A stretch of 64,000 nt of DNA from Streptomyces caatingaensis (GCF_001187435.1 NZ_LFXA01000014.1:62001-126000); one strand, 5' to 3'. Positions 40,970-50,199 are shown, counted from the stretch's first letter. Notes: a model not told the origin generated them from the sequence alone. Numbers and translations are program-made.

Positions 40970-42073
40970 TCAGCCGGGCAGGCGCCACAGCTGGCCGCCG
41001 CCGAAGCCGCGTTCGCAGTTCCAGGCGTGGAGGTCGGCGTCCTGGCTGTCGGCGGTCAGGCAACCGCCGTTGGGATAGCCGTTCTCCATGTTGTAGACGG
41101 AGCGGATCTTGTACCAGCCGTTACCGTAGTCCTCGAACCGCCACAGCTGGTTGGTGCCGCCGTGTTCCTTCACCAGGTGCGTGTTCCAGCCGTTGGGGAC
41201 GACGTCCATCACCATGCCGCCCCGGAAGTCGGTCTCGATCAGCCAGCGGCCGTTGCCCTTGTCCCACAGGGCCCACTTCTGGGCCTGGTTGCCGTTGGGG
41301 CCCAAAGCCTTGATCCTGGTGCCGGGGTTGGTGCTGGCGTTGTGCAGGTCGGCGGCGAAGCCGTTGTCCGAGATCAGGGACGTGACCCGGCCGTGGGCGG
41401 GCTTGATGCCGCTGCCGGCGTTGCGGGCGTCGGCGGCGTCGTGCGCCGACTTCTGGCTGCGGGTGGGGAACCAGTAGGTGTACTTGTCCGAACGGCTGCC
41501 CGCCTGGCCCGTGGAGTGGGTGTGGCCGTAGTGGCGCCAGTTCTGGTAGCCGTAGTTGCCCTCGTCGCTCCAGACCTGGCCGTCGGAGTCGAAGACGTAG
41601 ACGTCGTAGGAGGCGGAGTCGTCCTTGCCCTGGTACTGGACGGTGCCGTAGCAGTTGGACTTCTGGAGGACGTTCTCCTTGAAGCCGCGGCCGGCGCGGA
41701 AGATGCTGATGTTGTACTCGCCCTTGGTGAGGTACTCCAGCTTCTTCTCCAGGCTCTCGACGAAGCCCGCCTGGTCGGCGCGCGTCTCGGCGCTCTTCCG
41801 GGACTCGTCGATGAGGGCCTTGACGAAGTTGGCCCCCGAGAAGACCCCGCCGATGAGGGATCCGGCCTCGGCCCCGAGGCCGCTCTCGGAGCTCCTGGGG
41901 GTGATGACCCCCGTCCTGACGACGGACTTGCTCACTCCGCCGACGAACTGGCGGCAGTCCAGACCGTTGGGGATGTCGGCGGAGGCCGTCGTGGGAACGG
42001 CGACGCCGAGGGCGGCTGTGGCCGCGAGAGCCGTGACGGCGACCGTCAGAGCTTTGGTGACTCTGCGAAACAT
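40970..42073 (-). CDS. Secreted protein with C-terminal ricin-type lectin domain
   Basis: A 367-residue protein with a Sec signal peptide (MFRRVTKALTVAVTALAATA; cleavage near TTASA|DIP). Residues about 35-210 form an unrecognised domain with a Gly/Ala-rich hydrophobic hairpin (GAEAGSLIGGVFSGANFVKAL) and aromatic strands (NYGYQNWRHYGH). Residues about 225-367 carry QxW repeats of a beta-trefoil lectin: NQAQKWALW, NQLWRFEDYG and GQLWRLPG. The hydrophobic hairpin could be membrane-active. It lies next to the Cry-like gene, suggesting a carbohydrate-targeted toxin or accessory. No strong ribosome binding site is seen before the ATG. Confidence 0.72.
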   Translation of the reverse strand: MFRRVTKALTVAVTALAATAALGVAVPTTASADIPNGLDCRQFVGGVSKSVVRTGVITPRSSESGLGAEAGSLIGGVFSGANFVKALIDESRKSAETRADQAGFVESLEKKLEYLTKGEYNISIFRAGRGFKENVLQKSNCYGTVQYQGKDDSASYDVYVFDSDGQVWSDEGNYGYQNWRHYGHTHSTGQAGSRSDKYTYWFPTRSQKSAHDAADARNAGSGIKPAHGRVTSLISDNGFAADLHNASTNPGTRIKALGPNGNQAQKWALWDKGNGRWLIETDFRGGMVMDVVPNGWNTHLVKEHGGTNQLWRFEDYGNGWYKIRSVYNMENGYPNGGCLTADSQDADLHAWNCERGFGGGQLWRLPG

Positions 42074-42240
42074 GGAGTTGATCAGCTTTCTGGTGTGAAG
42101 GGCCTGGGCCGCAAGCCCGGAAGCAATGCACCGGAAAGCTATGGGGTGGCGATAGACAGCCGATCAACGATCGATTCATCCCGGATGGACGCGATCGCCC
42201 CGCCCTGCGCCGGACGGCCGGCGCAGGGCGGGGGCTCGGC

Positions 42241-42420
42241 TCACGGCATCAGGCAGTCGGGGAGTCCGACGGTCACCGCGATGGGCGACTCGACAGGACC
42301 GATGGCGTCCCCGAAGGAACAGGTGCGGAGACCGTTGTGGTCCGACACCGCGCTCGCCGACGGGACGGCGAAGCCGAAGAAGGCGAGAATCCCCAGGAGG
42401 ACGACGGCAAGACGACGCAT
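42241..42420 (-). CDS. Small secreted peptide (59 aa)
   Basis: MRRLAVVLLGILAFFGFAVP is a signal peptide, with cleavage expected after SASA. The mature part is about 35 residues with two Cys (RTCSFGDAIG and LPDCLMP) that could close a loop. GGGGGTG lies upstream of the ATG. It lies 168 bp upstream of the ricin-repeat gene on the same strand. No family recognised; chaplin and lantibiotic patterns do not fit. Confidence 0.72.
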   Translation of the reverse strand: MRRLAVVLLGILAFFGFAVPSASAVSDHNGLRTCSFGDAIGPVESPIAVTVGLPDCLMP

Positions 42421-42872
42421 GAACACCCCCACGATGACGCACAGTTGCGATGCCGATGAGCCTCCCCGAGGGTGGGCAACGCCAAGCGTTGTTTCACCCG
42501 TACGGGGAGCTTGTTCCTTGTGCCGCGGGACTTGCGGCGGTGCCGGGGGTGTGGTTGTCGCCCTGCCGGGTTGCGCAGGCCCGGTCGCCAACACACCGTC
42601 TCGGGTCGGCATGTCCGCCGGGAACCCGGCGTCCTGCGCCCGCGCGGCAACCCGCAGTACGGAGCCTTCGGCAGTCATCACGTGCTTCTCGCCCGCACAG
42701 TCGCTTGGTGGGTGGGCGTGGCGCTCCTGCGCTTCACCCCGGCCCGAGCCGGGCGATCGACTTCGTCCGGGGCGTGGACCGCCCTCACCGGCGAGGAACG
42801 AACGCAAACGCGTCGTCGGCAACGGCGTCGAGCTGACCGGCCGACGTCCTTCCCCCGCCCAGAGGCGGGCGC
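42421..42872. other. About 450 bp without a supported gene
   Basis: GC-rich DNA between the small secreted peptide gene and the oxidoreductase gene. Frames here are interrupted or Arg/Pro-rich with unconvincing composition. No clear hairpin or promoter was identified. Confidence 0.45.
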
Positions 42873-43928
42873 TCAGGCGAGGAGTTCGGTGAGCTGGGCC
42901 ATCTCGGCAGGTGGGTCGATCACCGGTTGGATGAGGAGCTCGCCGACGCCCGCCTGTTCCAGAGCGGTGAGGCGCGTGCGGAGGTCGTCGCGGGTGCCGA
43001 CGAGGGCCACGCTGTTCATCAGTGAGGGCAGGATCAGGTCCCGCTCCTGCGGGGTGATGCGTCCGAGGTAGTTGGGGTAGATCTTGGTGTAGCGGTCCGG
43101 CGCGGTGGCGGTGGTGCCGCGCCGGTCGAGGAGTTGCCGCACCGCCTCGCGCTGGTCGGGGGCGAGGCGATCGGCGAAGGCGGGTGTGTCGGCGGCGAAG
43201 CCCAGCAGTGACAGGACGAGGTGACCTGTCGCGTCCCGGGCGGCGTCGCTGTCGGAGTCCTCGTCGCCGCGCAGCAGGTGGAGCGCGGTGACCAGGTAGG
43301 AGTTGGGGTGGGAGGCGGGGGTGCGGGGCGTGTCCCGGGCGGCTCGGCGGCGGGCGTCGTGCAGCGCGCGCCAGGCGGTGGGGTCGAGCAGGCCGAAGGA
43401 GACGAGGCCGGCGCCGCGGCGGCCGGCGACGCCGGCGGCTTTGGGTCCGTGCAGCGCGGCCACGACGAACTCGATCGGATCGCCGGTGTTCACGTGCGCC
43501 CCGGAGTGCAGGAACCGGATGTCGCGGACCCGGTCTCCTTCGCGGTACTCGGTCGAGCGCCCGGCGCACAGCTCCTGGAGCGCCGCGGTGAAGTTCTCCA
43601 GCGCAGCCGTCGAGACCGGGCGCATGCCCAGGGTGCGACGAGCGGTGTTCCCGGTACCGACCCCGCAGATGATCCGGCCCGGCGCCAGGGCGTTGAGGCT
43701 GGCGAACCCGCTCGCCGCGGCCGGGACCGAGCGCAACGCCGGTGAGGTCACACCGATACCGAGCCGGATGCGGCGGGTGGCCTTCGCGCACAGGCCCAGG
43801 GCGACGAAGGGGTCGCCGTGGACCATCGGGCTGTCGTTGACCCAGAAGCTGTGCAGGCCCAACTCCTCGGCCCGCACGGCGAGATCCTCCACACCGGGGT
43901 GCGCGGCGACCACGACACCTGCACGCAT
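42873..43928 (-). CDS. LLM-class (luciferase-like, F420-type) oxidoreductase
   Basis: A 351-residue TIM-barrel flavin/F420 oxidoreductase. The N-terminus has AGVVVAAHPGVEDLAVRAEE and GLHSFWVNDSPMVHGDPFVA, then IRLGIGVTSPALR and IICGVGTGNTARRTLGMRPV, all typical of the luciferase-like fold. The C-terminal VALVGTRDDLRTRLTALEQAGVGEL is the usual MSMEG/F420 family ending. GGAGG precedes ATG 43928; a TTG one codon earlier is also in frame. The substrate is unknown. A second, different LLM protein lies at 62689. Confidence 0.85.
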   Translation of the reverse strand: MRAGVVVAAHPGVEDLAVRAEELGLHSFWVNDSPMVHGDPFVALGLCAKATRRIRLGIGVTSPALRSVPAAASGFASLNALAPGRIICGVGTGNTARRTLGMRPVSTAALENFTAALQELCAGRSTEYREGDRVRDIRFLHSGAHVNTGDPIEFVVAALHGPKAAGVAGRRGAGLVSFGLLDPTAWRALHDARRRAARDTPRTPASHPNSYLVTALHLLRGDEDSDSDAARDATGHLVLSLLGFAADTPAFADRLAPDQREAVRQLLDRRGTTATAPDRYTKIYPNYLGRITPQERDLILPSLMNSVALVGTRDDLRTRLTALEQAGVGELLIQPVIDPPAEMAQLTELLA

Positions 43929-44095
43929 CAAGCCTCCACAGGACGAGGATCGTCGGATCAGGCCTGCTCATGCTCGCAGCTCCCGGGGCCGAAGCCCATG
44001 GCCGGTAGTACGCCGCAATCGGCGGAAGGACGGTTTCGGCCGGCCCCGAGGGGCGAGTGCGCTCGCCCGCGCCGCTGACGTGAGACGGGACGGGG

Positions 44096-45364
44096 CTACT
44101 TCCTCACCGCCCGGCGCGCAGTCGACCGCAGGGTGTGGGCGGTGTCGATGGCGGCGGTACGCGCCCGGTGAGCGGATTCCCGCAGCGGGCCGAGGGAGCG
44201 TTTGCCGGGGCCGCGCCCGAGCAACTCCTGGTAGAGGGCGAGGTGTTGCCCGGCTATGCGGTCCGGGGCGAAGCGGGCCGAGTTCTGCCGGGCCGCCTGC
44301 CCCATGCGCCGGCGCAGGGCGGTGTCACGGATGAGGTCGCACAGCGCGGCGGCGAGGCCGTCGACGTCGCCGGGGCGGACCAGGCGTCCGTCCACGCCGT
44401 GGGTGATGATCTCGCGCGGCCCGTGGGGGCAGTCGGTCGCGACGACGGGCAGGCCGCAGCGCATGGCCTCGACGATGGTCATGCCGAAGGACTCCCGGTC
44501 GGAGGCGGAGACGGCGATGGACGCCTTCGCCAACTCGTGCTCCAGCGCGCCGACATGGTCGTTGAGGAAGACGTGGCCGTTCAGCCCGAGGCTGTCGATG
44601 AGGGCGGTCAGGGCGCGCCGTTCGTCGCCGGTGGTGTCGCCCCGGCCGAAGATCCGCAGCCGCCAGTCCGGGTGCGCGGCGACGACGTGGGCGAAGGCCC
44701 TGACGAGGAGGTCGTAGCGTTTCACCGGGATGAGCCGTCCCGCGGCCACGACGACGTTGCCGGTGTGCTCGGCCGGTTCCGCCGTCAGGGCGGGGACGCT
44801 GTTCGCGATCGCCTGCACCCGCACGCCGGGCAGGCCGAGTTGACGGTAGGCGTGGGCGTCGGCCTCGGTCACGGTGGTGAGCGCGTCCAGCAGGGGATAG
44901 CGGTGGCGTATCTCGTGGCGCATGCGCAACCCGTGGCCGGAGAGGGCGAGGTGTTCCTGGCCGACCCTGATGGCGGCGGGGTGGGCCTGCCGGGCGATGT
45001 GCACGTTCAGCCCGGGCCGGGTGCCGACGATCACGTCCGTCTCCAGGCGGGACAGATAGCGGCCGATGCGTTCGTCCGTGAGACGGCTGTACTGCCGGTG
45101 CCGGCCGTCCGCTCGGGGAAAGACGCGGGCGGGCCGGGCGTGACGAGGATCGTCGCCGTCATAGTGCGCGGAGGTGCGGCGCAGGTCCACCAGATGGGTC
45201 AGCCGCACGTTCGGCGGTGCGCCCATGGCCGGCGTCTCGCGGTAGCGCAGGACGGAGACGATCTCCACCTCGTGGTGGGTGGCCAGCGCGGCGGCGAGGT
45301 TGAACGTCGATCTGATCGTGCCGCCGATGGTGTAGGCGTTGTGGAGCAGGAAGGAAATACGCAT
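44096..45364 (-). CDS. GT4-family glycosyltransferase
   Basis: A 422-residue GT-B fold enzyme. The N-terminal domain starts RISFLLHNAYTIGGTIRSTF; the C-terminal domain carries VVVAAGRLIPVKRYDLLVRA and the sugar-nucleotide motif ESFGMTIVEAMRCGLPVVA with the Ex7E arrangement. The last 40 residues are basic (RESAHRARTAAIDTAHTLRS) and may contact the membrane. It resembles actinobacterial transferases of cell-wall polymers, such as teichoic-acid-like glycosylation, but the acceptor is unknown. ATG 45364 is preferred to the GTG at 45376. It is divergent from the two-component system. Confidence 0.83.
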   Translation of the reverse strand: MRISFLLHNAYTIGGTIRSTFNLAAALATHHEVEIVSVLRYRETPAMGAPPNVRLTHLVDLRRTSAHYDGDDPRHARPARVFPRADGRHRQYSRLTDERIGRYLSRLETDVIVGTRPGLNVHIARQAHPAAIRVGQEHLALSGHGLRMRHEIRHRYPLLDALTTVTEADAHAYRQLGLPGVRVQAIANSVPALTAEPAEHTGNVVVAAGRLIPVKRYDLLVRAFAHVVAAHPDWRLRIFGRGDTTGDERRALTALIDSLGLNGHVFLNDHVGALEHELAKASIAVSASDRESFGMTIVEAMRCGLPVVATDCPHGPREIITHGVDGRLVRPGDVDGLAAALCDLIRDTALRRRMGQAARQNSARFAPDRIAGQHLALYQELLGRGPGKRSLGPLRESAHRARTAAIDTAHTLRSTARRAVRK

Positions 45365-45455
45365 GGGCTGGTACACCTCGGGCGGCTGGTGGGGCGAGTG
45401 GAGGCGGTCGGGCGGTCACGGCGGCGGTCCGCGGCATGAGGACGGCTTTCCGAGC

Positions 45456-45481
45456 GGGAGCGATCAGAGTGGGAGCGATCA
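45456..45481. repeat. Direct repeat upstream of the two-component operon
   Basis: GGGAGCGATCA occurs twice, at 45456-45466 and 45471-45481, with a 15-bp period. It lies between the divergent glycosyltransferase and response-regulator genes and could be a binding site. Confidence 0.5.
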
Positions 45482-45601
45482 CGGTGCGGAGGAGCACCGG
45501 CCCGGATCGGCCCGGCCGGACCGGTCCGTCCAACACCGGTCGACCGTGAGTGACGACGGGCCCGTCCGTCCTGTGCGGCGGAGACACAGCATGCGTGACC
45601 C

Positions 45602-45630
45602 AACCCAAAGAGGACCTGAAGAACCCAAAG
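45602..45630. promoter_or_regulatory. Direct repeats before the OmpR-type regulator
   Basis: AACCCAAAG is repeated at 45602-45610 and 45622-45630, a 20-bp period, i.e. about two helical turns on the same DNA face. OmpR-family regulators bind direct repeats, so this may be the autoregulatory site, about 45-75 bp before the start codon. Confidence 0.5.
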
Positions 45631-45675
45631 GTCATCTTGAGGAAAAGGGACAGGTGGCATGACAGGCTGCACTCT

Positions 45676-46365
45676 GTGAAAGGCATCCTGGTCATCGAGG
45701 ACGATCCACAGCTCGGCCCCGCCCTGCACCGCGGTCTGACAGCAGAGGGTTACCGCGTCGAACTCGTCCGCGACGGCACCACCGGGCTGGAGCGAGCCCT
45801 GGCCGGTGGGCACTCGGTCATCGTGCTGGACATCATGCTCCCCGGTCTGAACGGCTACCGCATCTGCTCCGCTCTGCGCGCCGCGGGCGTCGACACGCCC
45901 GTACTGATGCTCACCGCGAAGGACGGCGAGTACGACGAGGCGGAGGGCCTGGACACCGGCGCCGACGACTACCTGGTCAAGCCGTTCTCCTCGGTGGTCC
46001 TGCTCGCACGGCTGCGGGCCCTGCTGCGCCGCGGCGCCGCCGCCACGGCCGGGCAGTCCGTGCTGCGCGCCGGCGACCTGTGGGCGGACCTGACCTCCCG
46101 CCGCGCGGGCCGGGGCGCCGTCGAGTTCGCCCTGACCCCGAAGGAGTTCGCGATCCTCACCTGTCTGCTGCACGCACCGGACCGCCCGGTGTCGAAGGAG
46201 GAGATCCTCGACGAGGTCTGGGATCCGGCCTACACCGGGGGCACCGCCATCGTGGAGGTCTACATCTCCGCACTGCGCAAGAAGGTGGACGCCCCCTTCG
46301 CCACCCACAGCATCGAGACCGTCCGCGGCCACGGCTACCGCCTCACCCCCCGCGAACAGCCCTGA
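45676..46365 (+). CDS. OmpR/PhoB-family response regulator
   Basis: A 229-residue regulator. The receiver domain has GILVIEDDPQLG, phospho-acceptor Asp in SVIVLDIMLPGLNGYR, VLMLTAKDGEYDEAEGLDTG and DDYLVKPFSS with the conserved Lys. The winged-helix output domain has EFALTPKEFAILTCLLHAPD and VYISALRKKVDAPF, ending RGHGYRL. GTG at 45676 is chosen because the receiver strand begins directly; the ribosome binding site is weak. Its TGA overlaps the ATG of the sensor kinase (TGATG), so the pair is translationally coupled. Confidence 0.92.
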   Translation: MKGILVIEDDPQLGPALHRGLTAEGYRVELVRDGTTGLERALAGGHSVIVLDIMLPGLNGYRICSALRAAGVDTPVLMLTAKDGEYDEAEGLDTGADDYLVKPFSSVVLLARLRALLRRGAAATAGQSVLRAGDLWADLTSRRAGRGAVEFALTPKEFAILTCLLHAPDRPVSKEEILDEVWDPAYTGGTAIVEVYISALRKKVDAPFATHSIETVRGHGYRLTPREQP

Positions 46366-47933
46366 TGACCGTCCGGCGGCATCCCTCACGCCGTGCGCCG
46401 GCCCTGCTCCGCCGCCTGCCCGGGCAGGCGCGCATCGCGCTCGTGGCGGGAGTCGCCGCCCTCGTGCTGTTCGGCACCGGGGCGTGGTGGCTCTTCCAGC
46501 ACGTCCGCGCGGGCGCCTACCGGACGACGGACAACCGGGCGTACGACCTGTCCGTCCAACTCGCCGGCCAGGCGGCCGCCGGCCAGGAAATCCTCGGCGA
46601 CCCCCTGCGCGGCTGGCCCCTCATCGAGATCGACCGGGCCGGCCGCACCGTCGCCGCGGCCGGCGGCACCCAGGACCTCAGCGGCCTGCCGGCCCTGCTC
46701 CCGCCGCCCCCCGACCAGCCCCGCCACCGGGAGACCGGCAGCCCGCAACGGGGCACGGTCCACGTCGGCGCGGTCGACGAACGCGACCACGACCGCTTCC
46801 ACCGCTCCGACGGAACGCTGAAACCGCCGCCCAGCAGCAACACCTCCGCCGAGCAGAAGGCGCTCATCGCCCACCGGCAGGCCCATATCCTCGCCCACCA
46901 CACCATGACCGTCTTCGCCACCGCCGTGCACACCCCCGCGAGCCAATGCCGCCTGCCCACCGAAGCCGACGGGTCGTGCCGCTCCACCCTCTACGTCCTC
47001 GTGCCACCCGGCGACGCCGAGCTGGCCACGGCCTCACTGCGCACCCCGCTCATGGCCGGTGTCCCGCTGGCCGCGCTGCTGGTCGCCGCCCTCGCCTGGA
47101 CCGCGGCGCGCCGCTCCCTGCGCCCGGTCGAGGCGATCCGGCGGGAGGTCGCCGAGATCACCGACACCAGCCTCGACCGCCGGGTCCCCGTCCCCGACGC
47201 CCGCGACCCCGTCCGCCGCCTGGCACTGACCACCAACACCACGCTGGACCGGCTGGAGACCGCCGTGGAACGCCAACGCCGCTTCGTCGCGGACGCCTCG
47301 CACGAACTGCGCTCTCCCGTCGCCGCACTGCGCTACGAGCTGGAGACCGCCCTCGCCCACCCCGACGCCATCGACGCGCACCAGACGCTCCGCAACGCCC
47401 TCACCGCCACGCGGCGCATCCACACCCTCACCGAGGACCTGCTCCTGCTGGCCCGCCCCGACCACCCCGCCGCCCACTCCCTCGTCGACCTGGCCGGCCT
47501 CGCCGCGGAACTCGTCCACGAGTACCGGCACCGCGGTCACCCCGTCTCCCTGCGCGGCGCCCCCGACCAGGTCCCCGTCCGCGGCGACGGCGTACAGCTC
47601 CACCGCCTGCTGCGCAACCTCCTCGACAACGCCGTACGCCACGCACGTACCTCCGTCGTCCTGGAGATCACCACCGACGGCCGCGCACACACGGTCACCG
47701 TCCACAACGACGGCACGCCCCTGGCCCCGGACGAGTACGAGCGCGTCTTCGAGCGCTTCACCCGTCTCGACGAGGCCCGCACCCGCGACACGGGCGGCAG
47801 CGGCCTCGGGCTCGCCATCGCCCGCGACATCGCCGAACGCCACCACGGCACCCTCACCGCCCGCTCCGACCACCCCCATCCCGGCACCACGTTCACCCTG
47901 GTCCTCCCCGGAGCACCGGGTACGTCTCCATGA
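46365..47933 (+). CDS. Sensor histidine kinase of the OmpR-type system
   Basis: 522 residues. There are transmembrane segments at about 23-43 and 225-245, enclosing a large extracytoplasmic sensor region rich in His and Pro (DERDHDRFHRSDGTLKPPPS). A HAMP domain follows (RRSLRPVEAIRREVAEITDT), then HisKA with RFVADASHELRSPVAALRYE (phospho-His) and HATPase with LLRNLLDNAVRHA, VHNDGTPLAPDEYERVFERF and GGSGLGLAIARDIAERHHG. The D of the usual G1 DxGxG is replaced by NDGTPL, a common variant. The His-rich sensor might bind metal. Cognate to the regulator just upstream. Confidence 0.92.
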   Translation: MTVRRHPSRRAPALLRRLPGQARIALVAGVAALVLFGTGAWWLFQHVRAGAYRTTDNRAYDLSVQLAGQAAAGQEILGDPLRGWPLIEIDRAGRTVAAAGGTQDLSGLPALLPPPPDQPRHRETGSPQRGTVHVGAVDERDHDRFHRSDGTLKPPPSSNTSAEQKALIAHRQAHILAHHTMTVFATAVHTPASQCRLPTEADGSCRSTLYVLVPPGDAELATASLRTPLMAGVPLAALLVAALAWTAARRSLRPVEAIRREVAEITDTSLDRRVPVPDARDPVRRLALTTNTTLDRLETAVERQRRFVADASHELRSPVAALRYELETALAHPDAIDAHQTLRNALTATRRIHTLTEDLLLLARPDHPAAHSLVDLAGLAAELVHEYRHRGHPVSLRGAPDQVPVRGDGVQLHRLLRNLLDNAVRHARTSVVLEITTDGRAHTVTVHNDGTPLAPDEYERVFERFTRLDEARTRDTGGSGLGLAIARDIAERHHGTLTARSDHPHPGTTFTLVLPGAPGTSP

Positions 47934-48119
47934 GTACGTCGTGCGGCGGCGGTCCGGGGGAGGACGCCATCGGTTCTGCGGCGGGCGGACAGGGCACGGC
48001 CCCGATGGTCAGTTGGACGTCCTGAAAGGAGCGCTGTTGCATCCGCGATCCCGCCGGCGCGTCGGCGGGCGATGCGGTGACGGGCTGCCCGGCTTTCCGC
48101 CGGGGCCGGCCCAATGCGC

Positions 48120-48155
48120 CATGGCCGGTGGGTCGTTGAGGACCCACCGGCCATG
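48120..48155. terminator. Bidirectional terminator hairpin
   Basis: CATGGCCGGTGGGTC (48120-48134) and GACCCACCGGCCATG (48141-48155) form a perfect 15-bp stem with a 6-nt loop. It lies between the convergent sensor kinase gene and the small secreted protein gene and probably serves both. Confidence 0.85.
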
Positions 48156-48209
48156 GTCAGCGGTGACTCACGTTCGCTCCGGCGGCGTCAGGCCGTCCGG
48201 AGGAACGTT

Positions 48210-48509
48210 TTACTGGCTCTCCTGCGCGTAGTTGCAGGCCGTGATGGCGTCCTCGAACCGCACGCCGGTGGCGTTCAGGCCGAACTTGCACGCCTGATGG
48301 GCGATGCCCTTGTCGGCCATGCCGTTGAAGTGACCGCCGATGGAGCAGTCTTCGATGCGCTCATTGGTGGGCGCGTAGTTCTTGCTCTGCAGGTACCGGA
48401 CGCACTGGGACGTCACCGCGGAAGCGGGAGCGGCGGTGATGACGGAAACCGTAGTAGCCGCGGCGAAAACACCGAGAGAAGCCACTGCGCTCGCTATCTT
48501 GCGGTTCAT
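48210..48509 (-). CDS. Small secreted protein (99 aa)
   Basis: A signal peptide (MNRKIASAVASLGVFAAATT, cleavage near APASA|VTS) precedes a mature chain of about 67 residues with four Cys (TSQCVRYLQSKNY, RIEDCSIGG, HQACKFGLNA, ITACNYAQESQ). The pattern of two helices tied by disulphides is common in small Streptomyces extracellular proteins, but I cannot name the family. AAGGAAAG precedes the ATG with short spacing. The terminator hairpin at 48120-48155 lies downstream. Confidence 0.8.
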   Translation of the reverse strand: MNRKIASAVASLGVFAAATTVSVITAAPASAVTSQCVRYLQSKNYAPTNERIEDCSIGGHFNGMADKGIAHQACKFGLNATGVRFEDAITACNYAQESQ

Positions 48510-48986
48510 TCTTTCCTTCTTGCTGTACTCGTGATCGGCGCCCGGCCGTCTGGACGACGGCATGCCGACGGGCCTGTTGCCGAAGAGGGTTCGGGAAAAT
48601 GCCGCCGGGCGGAATCGGTGAAAGTACGCCCGGCGGTTCAGTGATCGACCGCCGATGGCCGCGTGCGGCCCCGGCCGGTCCTAGGGAATGCCTTCCGTGG
48701 CGAGCGGGCCCACACCCCATGCGGCAGCCGCACACAGAAATCGTGTGACGGTCCCCGCCCCGTTCGCCTGCATGAAACATCCCCCGTGGTTCTCTCAAAA
48801 GCCGCGGCGAAACATGGTGAACGCCGTTCCGGTTTCGCTTGCGTACGCATACCGGTCCGTTGGCGCTCTTCCCTGCCGTTGCGGCCGGGAGTCATTCTGC
48901 ACAGCTCCGAAGCCGTGATCAATAGCGAAGATCATCTACGATCGGTGCGCCACACTCACCAATCGACGACCACGGGAGGGCCGACG
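48510..48986. other. About 475 bp regulatory region between divergent genes
   Basis: No gene is supported. TACGAT at 48938-48943 could be the -10 for the LysR gene. It is preceded by a cluster of GATC-containing motifs (TGATCAATAGCGAAGATC, 48918-48935) that might bind the regulator. The GGGAGGG at about 48974-48980 is the LysR ribosome binding site. Confidence 0.5.
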
Positions 48987-49871
48987 GTGGAACGGCACGA
49001 GATGGAGGCGTTCCTCACGCTGGCCGAGGAACTCCATTTCCGGCGCACCTCGGAACGGCTCGGTCTGGCCCAGGGCCGGGTCAGCCAGACCATCCGGAAG
49101 CTGGAACTCCGCCTCGGGGTGCCGCTGTTCGAGCGCACCAGCCGGAAGGTGGCCCTGACCCCGGTCGGCGAAAAGCTGCGCGACGACCTGCTGCCCGCCT
49201 ACCGGCAGATGCAGAGGGCCCTCGCCGACGCGGCGGACGCCGCGCGGGGCGCGCGCGAGGTGCTGAGGGTGGGCTATTCCAGCCCCATGGCGGCCGAGCT
49301 CGTCCTCAGGACCGCCGACCGGCTCACCGCCCGCCGCTCCGGCGTGGACGTCCGCATCCGGGAGATCCAGCTCCCCGACCCGTTCGGGCCGATCCGCAGC
49401 GGCCAGGTGCACCTCCAGATCACCGAACTGCCCGTCGACGAGCCCGACTTGGCCGTCGGCCCCGTCCTCATCGCCGAGGACCGCAGGATCCTCGTCCACC
49501 GCGAGCACCCGTTCACCCGCTCCTCCGGAGTGACCCTGGAGGACCTGGCCGCCACGACCGTCATCACCTTCGCCTCCGCCGTACCCCCGTACTGGCTGGA
49601 CTACCACTGCCCGCGCCGCACCCCCTCGGGAGCGCCCATCCCGCGGCTCGTGGCCGGCTGCTGGCAGGACGCGCTGGCCATGGTCGGCGCCGGCCGGGGG
49701 GTCACGTTCGCTTCCGCGCGCGCCGAGCAGTACCACGGCCGGCCCGACACCGTCTGGCTGCCCTTCCCCCACCTGCCCCGCATCGAGTACGTCCCCGTCC
49801 GGCCGCGCACCGGCACCACCCCGCTCGCGGGCGAATTCCTCCGCATCCTCGACGAGGGCGCTCGCCGCTGA
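48987..49871 (+). CDS. LysR-family transcriptional regulator
   Basis: 294 residues. The winged helix-turn-helix is at the N-terminus (MEAFLTLAEELHFRRTSERL, then GLAQGRVSQTIRKLELRLGV and LFERTSRKVALTPVGE). The effector domain begins around EVLRVGYSSPMAAELVLRTA. GTG at 48987 follows GGGAGGG at good spacing; ATG at 49002 is also possible. It resembles the actinobacterial LysR group next to dehydrogenases or transporters, but no such target is adjacent; the divergent small secreted protein gene is the nearest candidate. Confidence 0.9.
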   Translation: MERHEMEAFLTLAEELHFRRTSERLGLAQGRVSQTIRKLELRLGVPLFERTSRKVALTPVGEKLRDDLLPAYRQMQRALADAADAARGAREVLRVGYSSPMAAELVLRTADRLTARRSGVDVRIREIQLPDPFGPIRSGQVHLQITELPVDEPDLAVGPVLIAEDRRILVHREHPFTRSSGVTLEDLAATTVITFASAVPPYWLDYHCPRRTPSGAPIPRLVAGCWQDALAMVGAGRGVTFASARAEQYHGRPDTVWLPFPHLPRIEYVPVRPRTGTTPLAGEFLRILDEGARR

Positions 49872-49962
49872 GCGGGTGGGAGGCGGAGCCCCTTCCGGGG
49901 CGGAGATGGCGTGAAGGGGCTCACGACGCGTTCGGAGGAGGTGCGTCCGTGAAGGTGTGTCC

Positions 49963-50142
49963 GTGCAGGATCCGCCGGCCCCCGGCCTGGAATCCCAGCC
50001 GGGGCCGGACACCGCCCTCGCCGACGCAGCCGGCATCACCGGCATCACCGGCATCAGCACCCCTTCCGCCCGGTACGGGCTCGACCGCCCCGGCGGGCCC
50101 GCCACCCGCCGGGAACGCGCCGCACCCTCCCGCCCCTTGTAG
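49963..50142 (+). CDS. Possible small peptide gene upstream of P450 (59 aa)
   Basis: This frame has strong G/C bias at third positions, unlike the other frames over the same DNA. It encodes a peptide with DTALADAAGITGITGISTPS, including three copies of Gly-Ile-Thr/Ser from a 9-bp repeat, and ends RRERAAPSRPL. GAAGG lies 8 nt before the GTG. It stops 57 bp before the P450 gene on the same strand. No precursor-peptide family is recognised, so this is tentative. Confidence 0.4.
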   Translation: MQDPPAPGLESQPGPDTALADAAGITGITGISTPSARYGLDRPGGPATRRERAAPSRPL

Positions 50143-50199
50143 GAACCCCACAGAACAGCCCGGCCGGGCCTGACCGTTGTCCCAGGACCGCGACCCCCG

